A stretch of DNA of 64,000 nucleotides from Misgurnus anguillicaudatus (Eukaryota; Chordata; Actinopteri; Cypriniformes; Cobitidae): the NCBI RefSeq assembly GCF_027580225.2, contig NC_073346.2, forward strand, positions 10,628,001-10,692,000, read 5' to 3'. This document shows positions 35,382 to 47,500 of the stretch, in pieces. Each line of letters begins with the position of its first letter. Position 1 is the stretch's first letter. The notes under the pieces are model-generated. The model saw only the letters and a program-made list of their open reading frames with translations. It made no database searches and was not told the DNA's origin. Position numbers and translations under genes: made by a program.

Positions 35382-36008
35382 GTTCCCTTTCGAGAGCGGT
35401 CTCTCGACATTGAGTCCGCTGACGCTATGGGAACAGTGTTCAAACATGCCGAGGGAGCGGAGAAGCCAGCCCAGCAACGCTACGTAGTAAAAGAAACAGC
35501 CAATAATATTCTGATACGCAGCGGCCATACCCCTTGGGGGGCGTGTCTGACCAATAAGGTATCGATATTCCTGAGGTATGAAATTTGCACATCCCAACCT
35601 AAGGAACGTGAATACTCATCACTACACTGCTTAGGGTAGAACGACAAGTAATTTGGGTGCAAATACGAATAGTAAGTAGCACGCACGGCTTTGCCGGGCA
35701 AAATGTAGTTAATGTAGATTCACAACACAGAGTAACGGCCTAAGCGGTAACGCCCTTAGCGGTAACGCCGTGTATGCAAATGCCGTCTTGCAAAGACGAC
35801 CTGGTGGAGCGCAGGGTAGAGAAAATGGCACAAGCACACATACATCTTAACCACCGAATGACGCAGGCATCTACGTAAAATCAAGACAACCTGCGAGAAC
35901 ACACGGCTGCCATTACATCGAAGCATAAGTGTGGTCAGTACTCACTGACAGGACTTTCACAGCTAGAGATATTAGCAAATAAAACCTTGCAAAGGTGTTA
36001 TGTGAAGC

Positions 36009-36401
36009 CTAGCCTGCTGCACAGCATACATCCTGAATAGTGGTACCTTGAAACCAAGCCCATAAAGAGGCTATAGCTCTCGTAGAGTGAGCCCTGATGT
36101 TGAAAGGGGGCTCAAGTCCACTGCTCTCGTAAGCAAGCGTTATAGCTTCCACTACCCAGCTATCCATTCTATGTTGCAGGAAAAGCACAATATCCGACAC
36201 AGGGCAATTAAAAGGGTCAATGCTGTTACTATGACACCATTTTTTGAACACCTTCCACTTAAGGTTGTACAAGCGTCTTGTAGATGGAGCACGCGCCTCA
36301 GTCAGCGTGAACGCCGCTCGACGCGAGAGTTCGCTCGTGTTATCTACGATCCTCTCACTTTCCAAGCGTGTAGATTCCACAGTTCCGGGTTGGGGTGCCA
36401 T
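36009..36401 (-). pseudogene. DIRS tyrosine recombinase, internally deleted
   Basis: The N-terminal SAM-like DNA-binding part (STRRLYNLKWKVFKKWC) joins abruptly after FLQHRMDSW to the C-terminal catalytic part. That part keeps IRAHSTRAIASLWA (HxxR-type motif) and TTIQDVCCAA. The central region that should carry the first catalytic arginine is missing, so the enzyme is dead. Confidence 0.8.
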
Positions 36402-36429
36402 ACTGAGCCTTTTGCCTGAGACAGCAAAT

Positions 36430-36592
36430 CCCTCCTGTTTTTTGTTTCTAAATAATCTTTCAACTGATCACTTATAAGCCCTTTTAAAATCTTGGCTAAA
36501 ACCGATAGCTTTGATATTGGCATATAATTATTTAGATATTAGATATTTAGAATAACGGAGTGACATATGCTGACTTCCATACACTAGGTATT
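36430..36592 (-). mobile_element. LINE reverse-transcriptase fragment lodged in the DIRS element
   Basis: The minus strand encodes VWKSAYVTPLF followed, after a stop and frame changes, by a stretch like MPISKLSVLAKILKGLISDQ and KDYLETKN. This is the conserved N-terminal RT segment of non-LTR elements. DIRS RNase H sequence resumes at about 36593 and DIRS sequence resumes below about 36430. Confidence 0.6.
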
Positions 36593-37071
36593 AGTAAGTG
36601 ACTGTCCGCCCATAGTAGGAGGCTGGCTGCCTGCTTGAATAGGGCTTTTGAATGAATTCCACCCTGGGGATTTATGTAAGAAACCACCGTCTTGTTGTCT
36701 GTCTGCACTAGAACATGTTGACGCTCGAGTTGCGGTTGAAATGCCCTGAGCGCTAACATTACCGCTCTTAATTCCAGATGGTTTGTGTGCCAATCTCTCA
36801 TCAGATCTGACCACGTACCGGAAGCAGGTGTGCCCTGGCAGACTGCTCCCCAACCTGATTTCAACGCTCCGTGGTGACCACTATACGAGAGGCTATCTGT
36901 CCTAGGGGGGCTCCGATACTGTAAAGGGTCGGATCGGGCCACGGTTTCAGAGTGCTGACACAACTGTGTGTCACGTGAACTCGCATGCACGTCGATGCGC
37001 ACATATTTGCCGGGACTCGATCTTTCAGCCACATCTTTAACGGACGCATGTGAAGCAATCCTAGGTGACAA
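36593..37071 (-). pseudogene. DIRS RNase H region
   Basis: Contains a WGAVCQGTPASG segment, a THHLEL-like NHLELRAVMLAL and VQTDNKTVVSYIN, characteristic of DIRS RNase H. It is in a different frame from the RT, with the shift close to 36875, where the RT frame ends in VVTTER. The tail below 36593 is foreign LINE sequence. Confidence 0.8.
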
Positions 37072-37643
37072 ACCGGGCCGGCTGACGCCATTAGACCCAA
37101 AAGCCTCTGAAACTCAAACCGGCCGAGTCTGAAATGACGCAGGTACAGCGTTAATGTTTCTACACGTTGTTGCGATAGATGAGCACGCATCGATGTAGAA
37201 TCCAACAGAACCCCCAGGTAGGAAATGGATTGACTCGGAACGAGTTTTCTTTTCTGAGCATTGATTCGCAGCCCTAACGACTCTAAGTGGAGAAGCAATG
37301 CTTTTATGTGACTGATCAACAGATCGCGTGATTGAGCCATAATCAGCCAGTCATCCAGATAATTCATAATGCGCATCCCACTCGCTCTGAGGGGGGAGAG
37401 AGCTGCATCCATCCATTTTGTGAAGGTACGTGGGGCTAAAGCTAGTCCGAACGGGAGAACGGAGTATTGATAGCTCGTGCCTTCGAACGCAAACCTCAGA
37501 AAACACCTGTGGCGGGGGGATATCTGAATGTGAAAGTAAGTGTCCTTTAGATCGACGCAAACCAAGTTTCGAGTTTGATTGACAAGCACTTTGTATGTTT
37601 TGCAAACTCGCGCTGCCGTCCTGCAGGGCATCTGTCGCTGCAC
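36861..37643 (-). pseudogene. DIRS reverse transcriptase
   Basis: RT motifs in order: VCVDLKDTYFHIQI, FGLALAPRTFTKWM and the catalytic NYLDDWLI, then the thumb with LGVLLDS. It is typical of DIRS1-like RT. The N-terminal part between about 37650 and 37820 is eroded, and the C-terminal end shifts out of frame into RNase H. Confidence 0.88.
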
Positions 37644-37822
37644 AAGGGCTGTGAGGAGGAAATAGCTCTTTCTGTGATTATATTTGTATCTTTATTACAT
37701 TTACACAAACAGCATTTAAACAACATTTGAACTTGTCGCCCACAGGAACAGAGGGAGGCAGAAGAACCCGGCGCATTGACGCTTGCTCCTCCACGATCGA
37801 TCTCCTCCTCTCCGCCTTCTCG

Positions 37823-38584
37823 TCAGGAAGAGGGCTTCCCCACCTGAGGCTGTCCGCCACCGCGTCGAGGGCTCCTAACACGTCTGTGACGCTTTCTCGG
37901 CTGGAACTGCCATTCCCTCTGCCTTACGTTGGGCTCGGTCCGAGCGGGTACGGTGTAGCCAGCCTGAGGTTGTTTTGGAGGGCGCTGCACTGATGGCGGG
38001 GCAGAAGTAAAGCGCGATCTGGCGGTCTCCTGATAAGATAAGCGTCTGGGGAGCAGCTGACTCATAGCTCTCGAGCGCTTCTGTGCCTCCGAAAAGCGCT
38101 CAACAACCGACTCCACGGCGTCACCAAAGAGCCCGGCGGGAGTAACTGGAGCATTAAGCAAAACCTTTGGCTCGTTGTCCTTCAGCTCAGCTAGGGTAAG
38201 CCAAAGGTGGCGGTGAAGGACGACTAAAAATCCCATGGATTTGCTGATGGCTTGGGCGGAAAGCTTCTTGGCCATCAGTGTGAAGTCCGTGGCAGCGCGG
38301 AGGTTACGTACCATGTCCGCTTCGACAGCGCCATCCAGCGTCTGTAAAATCTTTGCCTGGAAGACCTGGAGAATGGCCATAACATGGAGCGCCGCCACCG
38401 CCTCCCTGGATGACGAGTAGGCTCTTTCCGCCAGGTGGGTCGTCATCTGACACGGCTTCAACGGCAGGCCGCGATCAGTGCCGAGCATTGCGGAAGAAGG
38501 ACAGAGGTGCGGTGCCACGTTCTCCTCAACAGGGGGAGTGCGCACATAATCGTGGGCTTCGCCCCGATCGACCTGGGAAAACAT
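37823..38584 (-). pseudogene. DIRS gag-like ORF1 remnant
   Basis: A 253-codon minus frame. The central helical part (LHVMAILQVFQAKILQTLDG, then LMAKKLSAQAISKSMGFLVV) matches the style of fish DIRS ORF1 proteins, and the C-terminus is Arg/Pro-rich and basic. No start codon context was established; the N-terminus is probably truncated at 38584. Function in the element is presumed structural. Confidence 0.65.
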
Positions 38585-38589
38585 TAACG

Positions 38590-40243
38590 TTAATTATTAA
38601 TTTAATTAAAAATATATATATTTTTAAGTTGTCATCTATTTTAAGCTTGTCAGTCCGTGGGTTGCACCAACAAGGATTAGGCCTAAATCTGTTTTAAATC
38701 AAAGTTTATTTAATATTTCTGTTGCACCAAACTTTAACCCTGTTTAAAAAAAAATTAGGGTTTCATTTAAACTGTTATTTTGATCCAGCTTTAAATTTTA
38801 CATTAATACTAGATTATCTTTAATCCGGTTGCTCCATTACTTTAAACTCTGTTTTAATTCTCAGTTAGGGATTAACTTTAAACTTGCAAATGAGGAGGTA
38901 AAAATAATATTTTCCAATTAAATTTGTGGCTAAACCATCAGAAACAGGCACTGCGAGCGTGGTGGCGCTATTCAACAGAGTGAGTTTGGCGGCTCAAAAA
39001 GATTATTAACAGGACCCGTGACAGCTACCAATGCTCGTATGTGCTACTCCTTTGTCACGCGCTCCAGTCAGGAACTGAGGGGTAGTGAATGAACAGACAC
39101 ACAGCGGGGTGGTCATTTTATGTTACAGACCTTAGCAATGAGCTTCTCCACTGTCATTTCAAGTGTGCATGCTCATACGCTAATGTTTTTCGCTAGAATT
39201 GCTGCAGAAAATATGGTGCAAAATGACTTTTGAATTTTTTGCCTGCATCAAAAAATGTGAAATCACACATACATTTTTCACAGTTGCAAATCTGTATGTG
39301 GATATATTTGACCACCTCCTGGACAGGAGAGCCCCAACTGAGCCTGCCGGTTACTCTCAAAATTCTCTTGCGGTACTTTAAAACCATACATCATATGGCA
39401 CTTTTCCATTGCATAGTGCCCCACAGTTTGGTGTGGGTCAGGTTGGGTCAGCTCACCACACTTTGGCTAGGTTAGCTTAGAGTTTAGTAACACTTCACTT
39501 TTGAATACCACCTCGGTTGGGGTTTCAACTTTCAAGCAACCCGATCTGATACCAAAACATGATTAGAAAACACTGTAGATCACTGATTGGTCTGAGAGAA
39601 TCGTCACTACCAGCGACATTGCTATAATGTTAAAGATTAGCTTTACCTTCATGCTAGCTTGCGCCATCTCGAGTAAACCTGTTGTCATCTGTGCTTTGCT
39701 GTAAGTCCCCAAACTCCCTTTTAGTAATGAAAAACATCCACAGGCTGTGAATCAGGAACACCATAATATTTTTTTCCAGACTTGCAGTTTGTGGCGGGAT
39801 ATTTACGACACCCTTGTTCGCATATGCTTAAACGAAGCTCAGTGGAGCGCGCCGACAGACACCACGGGTGTTTGTACAGAAACTGTCATGTGAGACACAG
39901 GTAGTGATAAACGCGATGAGCAAACATCTATTTGTGGTGGTCAATTTTAATTTTGTGGCGGACTGCGAATTTTTTTCTTGATTTTAAGTATTTTAGCTGT
40001 ATCCTTTAGGAAAAAGGATTGTAATTGTGATTCTCTTGCATGTGGTGAAGCAGGAAGTGACATGTTCCACAAAGTATTGGAATCACTGATCTATATACAG
40101 TAAATGACTGGATTGCGCATGACCTCACAATTGTAAAGCCACTCCGGTACTGGTATGCCCAAAAATTCTATTAAATGAATAGGACGTTATCAGACTTTAA
40201 TGATAAAACAGTATTTTATCAGTCGTTTTTATATCTTTATAAA
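38590..40243. other. Intergenic DNA with probable decayed repeats
   Basis: About 38655-38890 repeats TTAAA/GGTTGCACCAA words and may be an old MITE. About 39390-39480 (CACTTTTCCATTGCATAGTG) resembles one end of a fish DNA element, but no matching end was found. No gene seen. Confidence 0.35.
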
Positions 40244-40251
40244 CATTAATC

Positions 40252-40565
40252 GGTAACACTTTACAATAAGGTTGATTAGTTAACATTAGTTAATGTATTA
40301 ACTAACTTGAACAAACCATGAGCAATACATTTGTTACAGTATTTATTCATCTTTGTTAATGTTACTTAATAAAAATGTAAGCTTTAATTGTTTGTTCATG
40401 TTAGTTCAGAGTGCATTAACTAATGTTAACAAGATTTTAATAAAGTATTAGTAATTGTTGAAATTAACATTAACAAAGATTAATAAATGCTGTATAAGTG
40501 CAGTTCATTATTAGTTAATGTTAACTAATGTAGTTAACTAATGAACCTTATTGTAAAGTGTTGCC
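40252..40565. mobile_element. hAT-type MITE (314 bp)
   Basis: GGTAACACTTTACAATAAGG returns inverted at the right end as CCTTATTGTAAAGTGTTGCC (one mismatch). A perfect 8-bp duplication CATTAATC lies at 40244-40251 and 40566-40573. The interior is rich in GTTAACATTAGTTAA palindromes. Confidence 0.92.
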
Positions 40566-40934
40566 CATTAATCTTTATTACAGTATCATATCAGCAGACA
40601 GAGCGCAGCTTATGTATTATTAATAGGGTTGCCAACTTTCTCACTCTGAAGACAAAAGGTGCCCTGTCGCAGTAGTGCGGATATGGTTTTGTGTATACAG
40701 TGTATTTAAGCCATTTGTCAAAATGATAGCTTATCTCCTAATTTAAAATTAATTTATAACTCTTATGCCTTGGCAAAATACAGTAGGTTTATTAATAGTT
40801 TGTTAATTTACAGCAGGTAGCCTACTATTAACACAGACCTTATTAAACCATTAACTTTACGATCTGTCTAAAACAAACACTTGTGACTCCCGCACTAAGG
40901 GTAAATAAAATGTTATCGCCTTCATGTTAATTTT

Positions 40935-41115
40935 ACACTGAAAAAAATGATTCATTGAATTTAATCAATTTTTTAAGGTAAGTGGTTGCAATCAATTTAT
41001 TTAAGCTACATTTAAACAAAAAAGATCTGTAAAGTAAAATAAAATATAAAACTTTTAATTAAATGTAGCTTAAATAAATTGATTGCAACCACTTACCTTA
41101 AATTTTCAGTGTACA
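40935..41115. mobile_element. Palindromic MITE
   Basis: TAAGGTAAGTGGTTGCAATC (about 40975) returns inverted as GATTGCAACCACTTACCTTA (about 41082-41101), with pairing continuing through AATTTATTTAAGCTACATTTAA. Ends ACACTGAAAA and TTTTCAGTGT are inverse. Confidence 0.85.
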
Positions 41116-41783
41116 CAAACTAAACTAACATGGATTCTATAAGCTGTGGTTTTGCAGAGTCAACATTAAAAACTTAAATTAAAAAACACATACAGTCTGT
41201 GAATCAGAAGCGCCAAAATGTCCTAGTAAAGTTGGAAATGACTTGGGACTTTTCAAATTGAGGTGTTTTAGGCAGGTCTCAGGATCAGCGATCTCTTCAG
41301 AATTGAGACCAAACTCTGTAACTTTGCAGATCTTATACATGCACAAACAGCTAAATAATCCACTATATAAAAAAGTAAACATGAAATCGTATTATTTGAC
41401 CCACTTAAACGCATACTGATTGTGATTGAAGGGGTCTGTGATTGGACAAAAGGTGTCGTGATATGCGCTGCTGCTGTTGCTGTTTGTGGCGCTGCAAGGA
41501 CTGACAGTGGATGACATCAAGAGCAAGAACATTTCGATAGTGGCTTTGCTGTATGATTTCTCGAATACCTCTTGCGGGATTATGATGTTATCTGCCTCTC
41601 GGTTGTGGCGCCAAATGAAGTCAAACAAGTCTGTTGTATGAGTCACTGGTTAGATCATCGTAGCAGTCAAAAAACGGGACAGTCAAATTGTTTAGTCATG
41701 TTGTTAATATAACTCTGGAGGGATGTTCTGATGTAAACTATGGCTAAAGTTTTGATGACCATTATTGTATTGTTTGTTACACA
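41116..41783. other. Intergenic DNA, no gene seen
   Basis: No coding or RNA feature recognised. Confidence 0.35.
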
Positions 41784-41786
41784 TTA

Positions 41787-42487
41787 TGCCGAGTTCAGAC
41801 TGCACGATTTTAGCCCCGATTTTGACAGGTTTTGAGAAATCGCCGACAAATGCCCAAAATCACAGGCAAATCGATGCTTGTGCACGCGTGGGACAATCAC
41901 ACAGTGTGAATTATAAAAGACGCGTTCTGAGAGAATCGCTGACAAGTCGCCTGTGAGATATCTGTTAAATATTTGAGCCTGTCAGCGATTCAAAATCATG
42001 CCGTGTGAACTGTGTTTTGACTTACAATAACATCGGCGATGACCTACAGCCAGCCAATGAGAGAGCAACATACAGGACAGCTGGAAGTTTGGGGAGGAGT
42101 CTCTCCAAACATTTCCTCCTTCATAATCTTTATTTCTTCTTCTTTCTGCTGCAAATTAGCACACATGCAATTTGTATGGTAAACTTCTTGCGAGCTTTGA
42201 ATAATAATCCCAGTCTCATGTGAGAACTCCGGTCTTGCAGGTGTGAGCTTGCGTTGTTTCCTTCGCGTCACTTCTCGCGTGCGTTTGGTTGTGAAACGTA
42301 GTTTGCGGACCGGGACAAAGTTGTCGCCGATTCTTCTTACGGTAAAGTCATGCAGTATGAAAACTCCTGTTGCCAATCCATCATGCAGTCTGAAACAGCA
42401 GCGACTGAACGCTTCCCCAGAAAATCACGCAGTGTGAAAACATCGGTGACCCGACTAGTTTGAAAATCATGCAGTCTAAACTTGGCA
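41787..42487. mobile_element. Harbinger-type MITE (701 bp)
   Basis: TGCCGAGTTCAGACTGCACG and the right end TGCAGTCTAAACTTGGCA are imperfect inverse repeats. TTA flanks both sides (41784-41786 and 42488-42490). A 3-bp TWA duplication is characteristic of the PIF/Harbinger superfamily. No transposase frame. Confidence 0.82.
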
Positions 42488-42490
42488 TTA

Positions 42491-43807
42491 GTGTATCTGG
42501 GAGTTTAATGACTGGACAAGATTCACATTTATGCTTTTACTATTTGTACTGTAATTCGTTGACAGACCATGTCTTCGCGATAAAGAAAGGTAATGGTAAC
42601 AACTTCTCATACACATCACAACAAATATCTTTTCTTGTGATGCAGTGTCTTATCCAGTCTCAACAGGCATTAAGGAATTGAGAGTAGGGTGAGAGGAACT
42701 CCATCAGCATCCTGTTGTGGGCCGCGAACCGTTGTCTGATGTTGTTGGTAATATCACTTACTTTAGCAGGCCATCTCCAATCTGACCCCTCTCTTGTTCA
42801 GGGATGAGATCCCGGTAGACAGTGTCTATAAAGGTGACAAGACGATCTGTATTTAGATGATTGTGCCATACAATACAATTTTGTCCTTCCATTGTCAGAC
42901 ATTAACATTGTGCTGTGCTCCGGCTTTATATATATACTTGCCAGTTTATGGTTCATGAGATGCACATTCATTAGAGAAAGTCAAGATTTACCAATTCTGG
43001 ATAGATTTAGAAAAAAGTCTAGAAAAATGCTTGACATATTATGACAACTTGTTCATGCATTTTGCATGTAATGACTTATGCTATGAACTAATGCCTATGT
43101 TGTAAGGGGTGAGACTATTCAACAGAGACCCATTATAATACATTTTGATCAAAATGACATAAGCAATTGATAATGTAGAGAAAAGCAGAGAATTGTACAT
43201 AATCATTTGCATGGATGTACAAAACCATTTGCAATTTCTTCAAAGAAATGCAAAACTGCTTTTTTTGATGTGCACAAGTGACACAATGTTCTTGAACAGG
43301 GAGTTTTGACAATTTCAATTCTGATCTGAGAAATGTACTAAAGTGACTGAGAAAAACTGTGTGAAGGCACCATCTTGTGGACATAACATAGAACAAACAG
43401 AAGTCTTAATGACTTCAATATTTGCTCATCTGCTATGTATGTAGGCTTATGTGGTACTTCTGTGGACAGTCACTGTTGTTTGTAACGTTCTTTCAGGAAT
43501 GTGTCTGTATCACTCACCATAAAGTGAAAAGAGATATTCACAATTTTTGGAAATTGCTTTTTATAATGCACAAAGTTATATGGTAACATGAGCCACATAA
43601 AGTTTGTAGCTCAGAGCAGACCTCTGTTGTGTATCACACAAAGTTTTAGTTTGTTTATTTTTTTTTGTTTTAGTTTGGTTTTAGTTTGTAAGCTTATAAA
43701 ATACTTATTATTTATATAATATGCTTCACAATCTACAGTAGGTGCTGTGTAGTATTGATATATTTATAGAAGAAAAATTTTGTGTCAAATCACAAAAATG
43801 CAATTTT
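42491..43807. other. Intergenic DNA, no gene seen
   Basis: I looked here for the missing 5' exons of the PKS (KS N-terminus, TACSS-type active site) and found none. Confidence 0.45.
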
Positions 43808-43811
43808 TTAA

Positions 43812-44302
43812 AGGTCACGTTCTTCCTGATTTCATTTTTCAAACTTTAGTTGGTATGAAATGTTGCGGTTAGAGCATAAATAATACCTGCAAAATGATAA
43901 AGCTCCAAGTTCAATGCCAGGCGATATACAGTATATTTTCTTTAACAGAATTCCCCTTTCAAAGCAGTCCTCTACTTCCTGCTTTATGGACGTCATTAGA
44001 ATTCGACCACAGGAATACGTCAGTTGCCAGCTACGGCTCAAACGGCTCTGGCCAAGCTAAGCTGTTGTCAAATCACAACACACTAAACAAACTACACAAT
44101 CAGAACTCGTTACGTATTTCTAAAGGAGGGACTTCATAAAACAAGGAAGACATCTGGTCGTTTTAAGGACAGTAAAAGCAGCGGTATAGAGATAAGTAAA
44201 TTGTGTGAAAAATATGTTTTTTACATGTAAAACGTGAACAAATGTTATATTGCACACTGTAAACACAATCAAAGCTTCAAAAACACAGAAAGAATGGGAC
44301 CT
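43812..44302. mobile_element. TTAA-type MITE (491 bp)
   Basis: Ends AGGTCACGTTCTTCCTG and AGAAAGAATGGGACCT are imperfect inverse repeats. The element is flanked by TTAA on both sides (43808-43811 and 44303-44306), as used by piggyBac and Kolobok elements. It ends only 270 bp before the first visible PKS exon. Confidence 0.75.
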
Positions 44303-44575
44303 TTAAAAAGGCTGGCTGGGATGAGGTAAACATTCAAAATAAGTTTACAAGCAGACTTCACTTAAAATAAATGTTCATTTCTGACTAGTTTACAGTATAG
44401 GAATTTATTACATTTTATTTTACGCAGACTAACTGTACTAATGTTTTTTTAAAGTCAATAAAGTTAAAGTTAAATTATTGTTATAATTTTTAAGTTAAAA
44501 GTAATTTTAACACAACTTGGCACTATCTTGCGATAATATGAATGCCCAGTCATTTGGCTCTGTTCTTCTTAACAG

Positions 44576-47500
44576 GTGACTGTGAAATGGCTGTGTGTGG
44601 GGGTGTGACTTGCATTTTGGAGCCAACAGTCTTTGTGGCTCTCTCCAAGGCAAAGATGATCTCCCCTGAAGGCACCAGTAAACCTTTCAGTAGCAAAGCA
44701 GATGGATATGGCAGAGGTGAAGGCTGTGGCGTTGTTCTGCTAAAGCCTCTAAAAAAATTAAACAAAGGACTACCTTTGACTTAAATGTATCTAATGATTG
44801 TCTACTGTATGCAACAACTTAATGTTGTCTATATTTTGACAGGCACTCCAAGACCACAATCATATTTGGGGTATTATCAGCAAAACTGCAGTAAATCAAG
44901 ATGGCCACACCGTTAGTCCAATCACCAAACCATCCATGGTACAGCAGGAGGAGCTGCTCAGAAAAATCTACTCAACAGCGACTGATCTGACTAATGTTCA
45001 GTACATTGAGACTCATGGGACTGGGACTCCAATTGGAGATCCAATAGAGGCAGGTAGTATTTCGAAAGTCGTTGCCAAAGCAAGACCCCATGAATCTGGA
45101 CCACTCCTCATTGGTTCTGTTAAGAGCAACATTGGACACACAGAATCTGCAGCAGGTGTTGCCGGGCTCATAAAGATTCTTTTGATGATGAAGCATGAAA
45201 CCTTTGTACCATCAGTGTTCTACTCAGAAGAAAACTCCAGCATAGACACTAAATCTCTCAATCTAAGAATCCCCACCACAATAGAGAAATGGGTCAGTAG
45301 TCATAATGCAGTTAGAACTGCTGGAGTCAATAACTTTGGGTTTGGTGGAACAAATGCACATGCAATTATCAGACAGTATGTTCAGTCAAAAAAAACAAGA
45401 GCTCAGATCAGTAAAACACATCAGTTCTTTGTGCTCTCTGCAGCCTCAGAAAAGTCCTTGAAAAATGTAATCGAAGATACTGCAAAACAGATTAGTGCTG
45501 GGACAATATCAGATCTACAAGCATTACTGTACACATCTGCTTGTAGAAGAAGTCACTTGAAACACAAGTACAGGAAAGTATTTCAGACATCATCTCTGAC
45601 AGACCTGAAAGGGACACTTACTGCTGCTCTACAGAAAAAGGTTGAACCATCAAAGACAGACTCCAAGTTAGTTTTTGTGTTTTGTGGGAATGGTGTAACT
45701 TACCGTGGAATGTGCAGACACCTTCTGAACAAGGAGTTTGTTTTCAGGGAAGTCATCATGAAGATTGAAACTCTTATGCAAAACTATACAAATCTGAAAC
45801 TGGTAGAGAAGTTGGAAAATGAATCTGACGATTTCTCTGACCCAAAAGTTGTCCAGCCTCTTCTGTTTGCTATTCAGGTTGCTGTTGTCAAACTTCTGAA
45901 ACACTGGGGTGTCAGTCCTGAGGTTGTTCTTGGACACTCCATTGGAGAGGTCGCTGCAGCTCATTGTTCTGGTTTGTTGTCACTTGAAGATGCAGTAAAG
46001 ATTATTTACTATCGCAGTTTATTGCAAAGCAGTGTGACAGGAGGGAAGATGCTGGCTGTTAGTAATATGGCTGTGTCTGAAATCTTGAAACTCCTTCCAT
46101 CTTATTCAGGAAAGGTTTGTCTGGCTGCTTATAACAGCCCTCAGTCTTGCACTCTCTCAGGAGATGCAGATGATATTGACAGATTGCATCAAAATTTGAG
46201 CAACTCAGCCAGAGGAAAAGAGCTTTTCCTTCGCATTCTGGATGTACCTGCCGCATATCATAGCCACAAGATGGATCCTATTGTATCCAAAGTGAAAGAG
46301 AATATAGGCTTATTACATGGACACAATCAGGGGGCAGAATTGTTTTCAACGGTGACAGGTGAAAGTCTGAGCTCCTCAGATTTTACTACTGGTGAATACT
46401 GGGCAAGAAATATCAGAGAGCCAGTTGCATTTGAACAAGCGGTGAGGTCAGCAGCTAAAAACAAGAGGAACGTAATCTTTGTTGAGATTGGCCCAAGAAG
46501 ATCTTTGCAGAGGTACATCACAGAGACTTTGGGAATTGACATTACTGTGCTTCCCTCAGTGCAGCCAGAAAAAGATCATGAGACAGCACTTGCTACTGTA
46601 TCCAAATTGTTTGAGCATGGAGTAAAAGTGGACTGGGAAATGTTCTACAAAGGTATTGAAACTGAGCCAATTCCCTACCCACGGTATCAGTTTGATAATG
46701 TGAAGAAAGATGTATTTTCCTCTGATATCCAGTTGGTTGGGTCTACCAGCAACCACCCAGTAATTACACAACACAGTACAGACAGTTCTGTGTTTAGCTG
46801 TGATTTATCCTCTGAATCAGTGGCCTTTCTGCAGCACCACAAACATAATGGTGTTGCCATCCTCCCAGGAGCGTTTTATGCAGAGTTGGGTTTAGCAACT
46901 TACATGGCATATGCAAAGCCTAAAGTCCCACTATGTTCTCTGCAGCTCAGCATCACATTCCAAAACCCATTTGTATTCACTCAGAATGCTCCGGAAATGA
47001 AAGTACAGATGGATCAATCATACAATTTAGCAGAGAACACATGCAATTTCAAAATACAGTCTACTTCTGCAATCTATGCATCTGGCACAGTAGAGGTAAA
47101 ATCAAACAGGGTACCTGAAGAACAATTAATTTCCCTGGACACTGTCTTCAAAAGATGCACAATGATGATGAGTTCTGAACATATATACAAATATCTTAGT
47201 CATGTTGGTTTTGAATATAGCTCTGTCTTCAGAAATGAGACAGATGTTTATTGTGGGGAAGAATTTAGAGAGTGTTTATCTGTTTTGAAGATTCCAATGG
47301 AGTTATTGCCACAGCTACATGACTATTACATTCATCCTGTTGTCCTAGATTATGTCATGCAACTTCTTACAACTACAATTCATGACCTTTCATCAAGACC
47401 TCAATTTCCTACACAAATAGGAAGCCTGTCTGTATTTGAACCATTGCAAGAGGAGATGGTTGTATATCTGAGAGCAGTACATATGGGAGAAGATGAGTTT

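Larger units (their letters stand above)
35072..38584 (-). mobile_element. DIRS-type tyrosine-recombinase retrotransposon, decayed, minus strand
   Basis: Read on the minus strand, the order is gag-like ORF (38584-37823), RT (37643-36861), RNase H (to about 36591), a tyrosine-recombinase remnant (36401-36009), then a terminal repeat region (35700-35072). The terminal region contains a 37-bp inverted pair (35075-35111 and 35344-35381) built on GGTTACTATCGTAACC, plus repeated GTCCGCTGACGCTATGGG. The RT type together with a recombinase in place of a DDE integrase defines the DIRS order. No 5' terminal repeat is seen at the right edge. A small LINE fragment interrupts the element at about 36430-36592. 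Confidence 0.88.

Noticed and set aside
36087..36477. Plus-strand frames of 77-110 codons
   Set aside because: Antisense shadows of the DIRS recombinase remnant.
43459..43490. Possible KS active-site remnant (VDSHCC-like translation)
   Set aside because: Only three residues match by chance, a stop follows at once, and there is no splice context.
44814..44842. Treating the PKS exon at 44576 as continuous with the next by a standard intron
   Set aside because: The acceptor at 44843 is good, but I found no GT donor before the stop at 44782-44784; left as unresolved.
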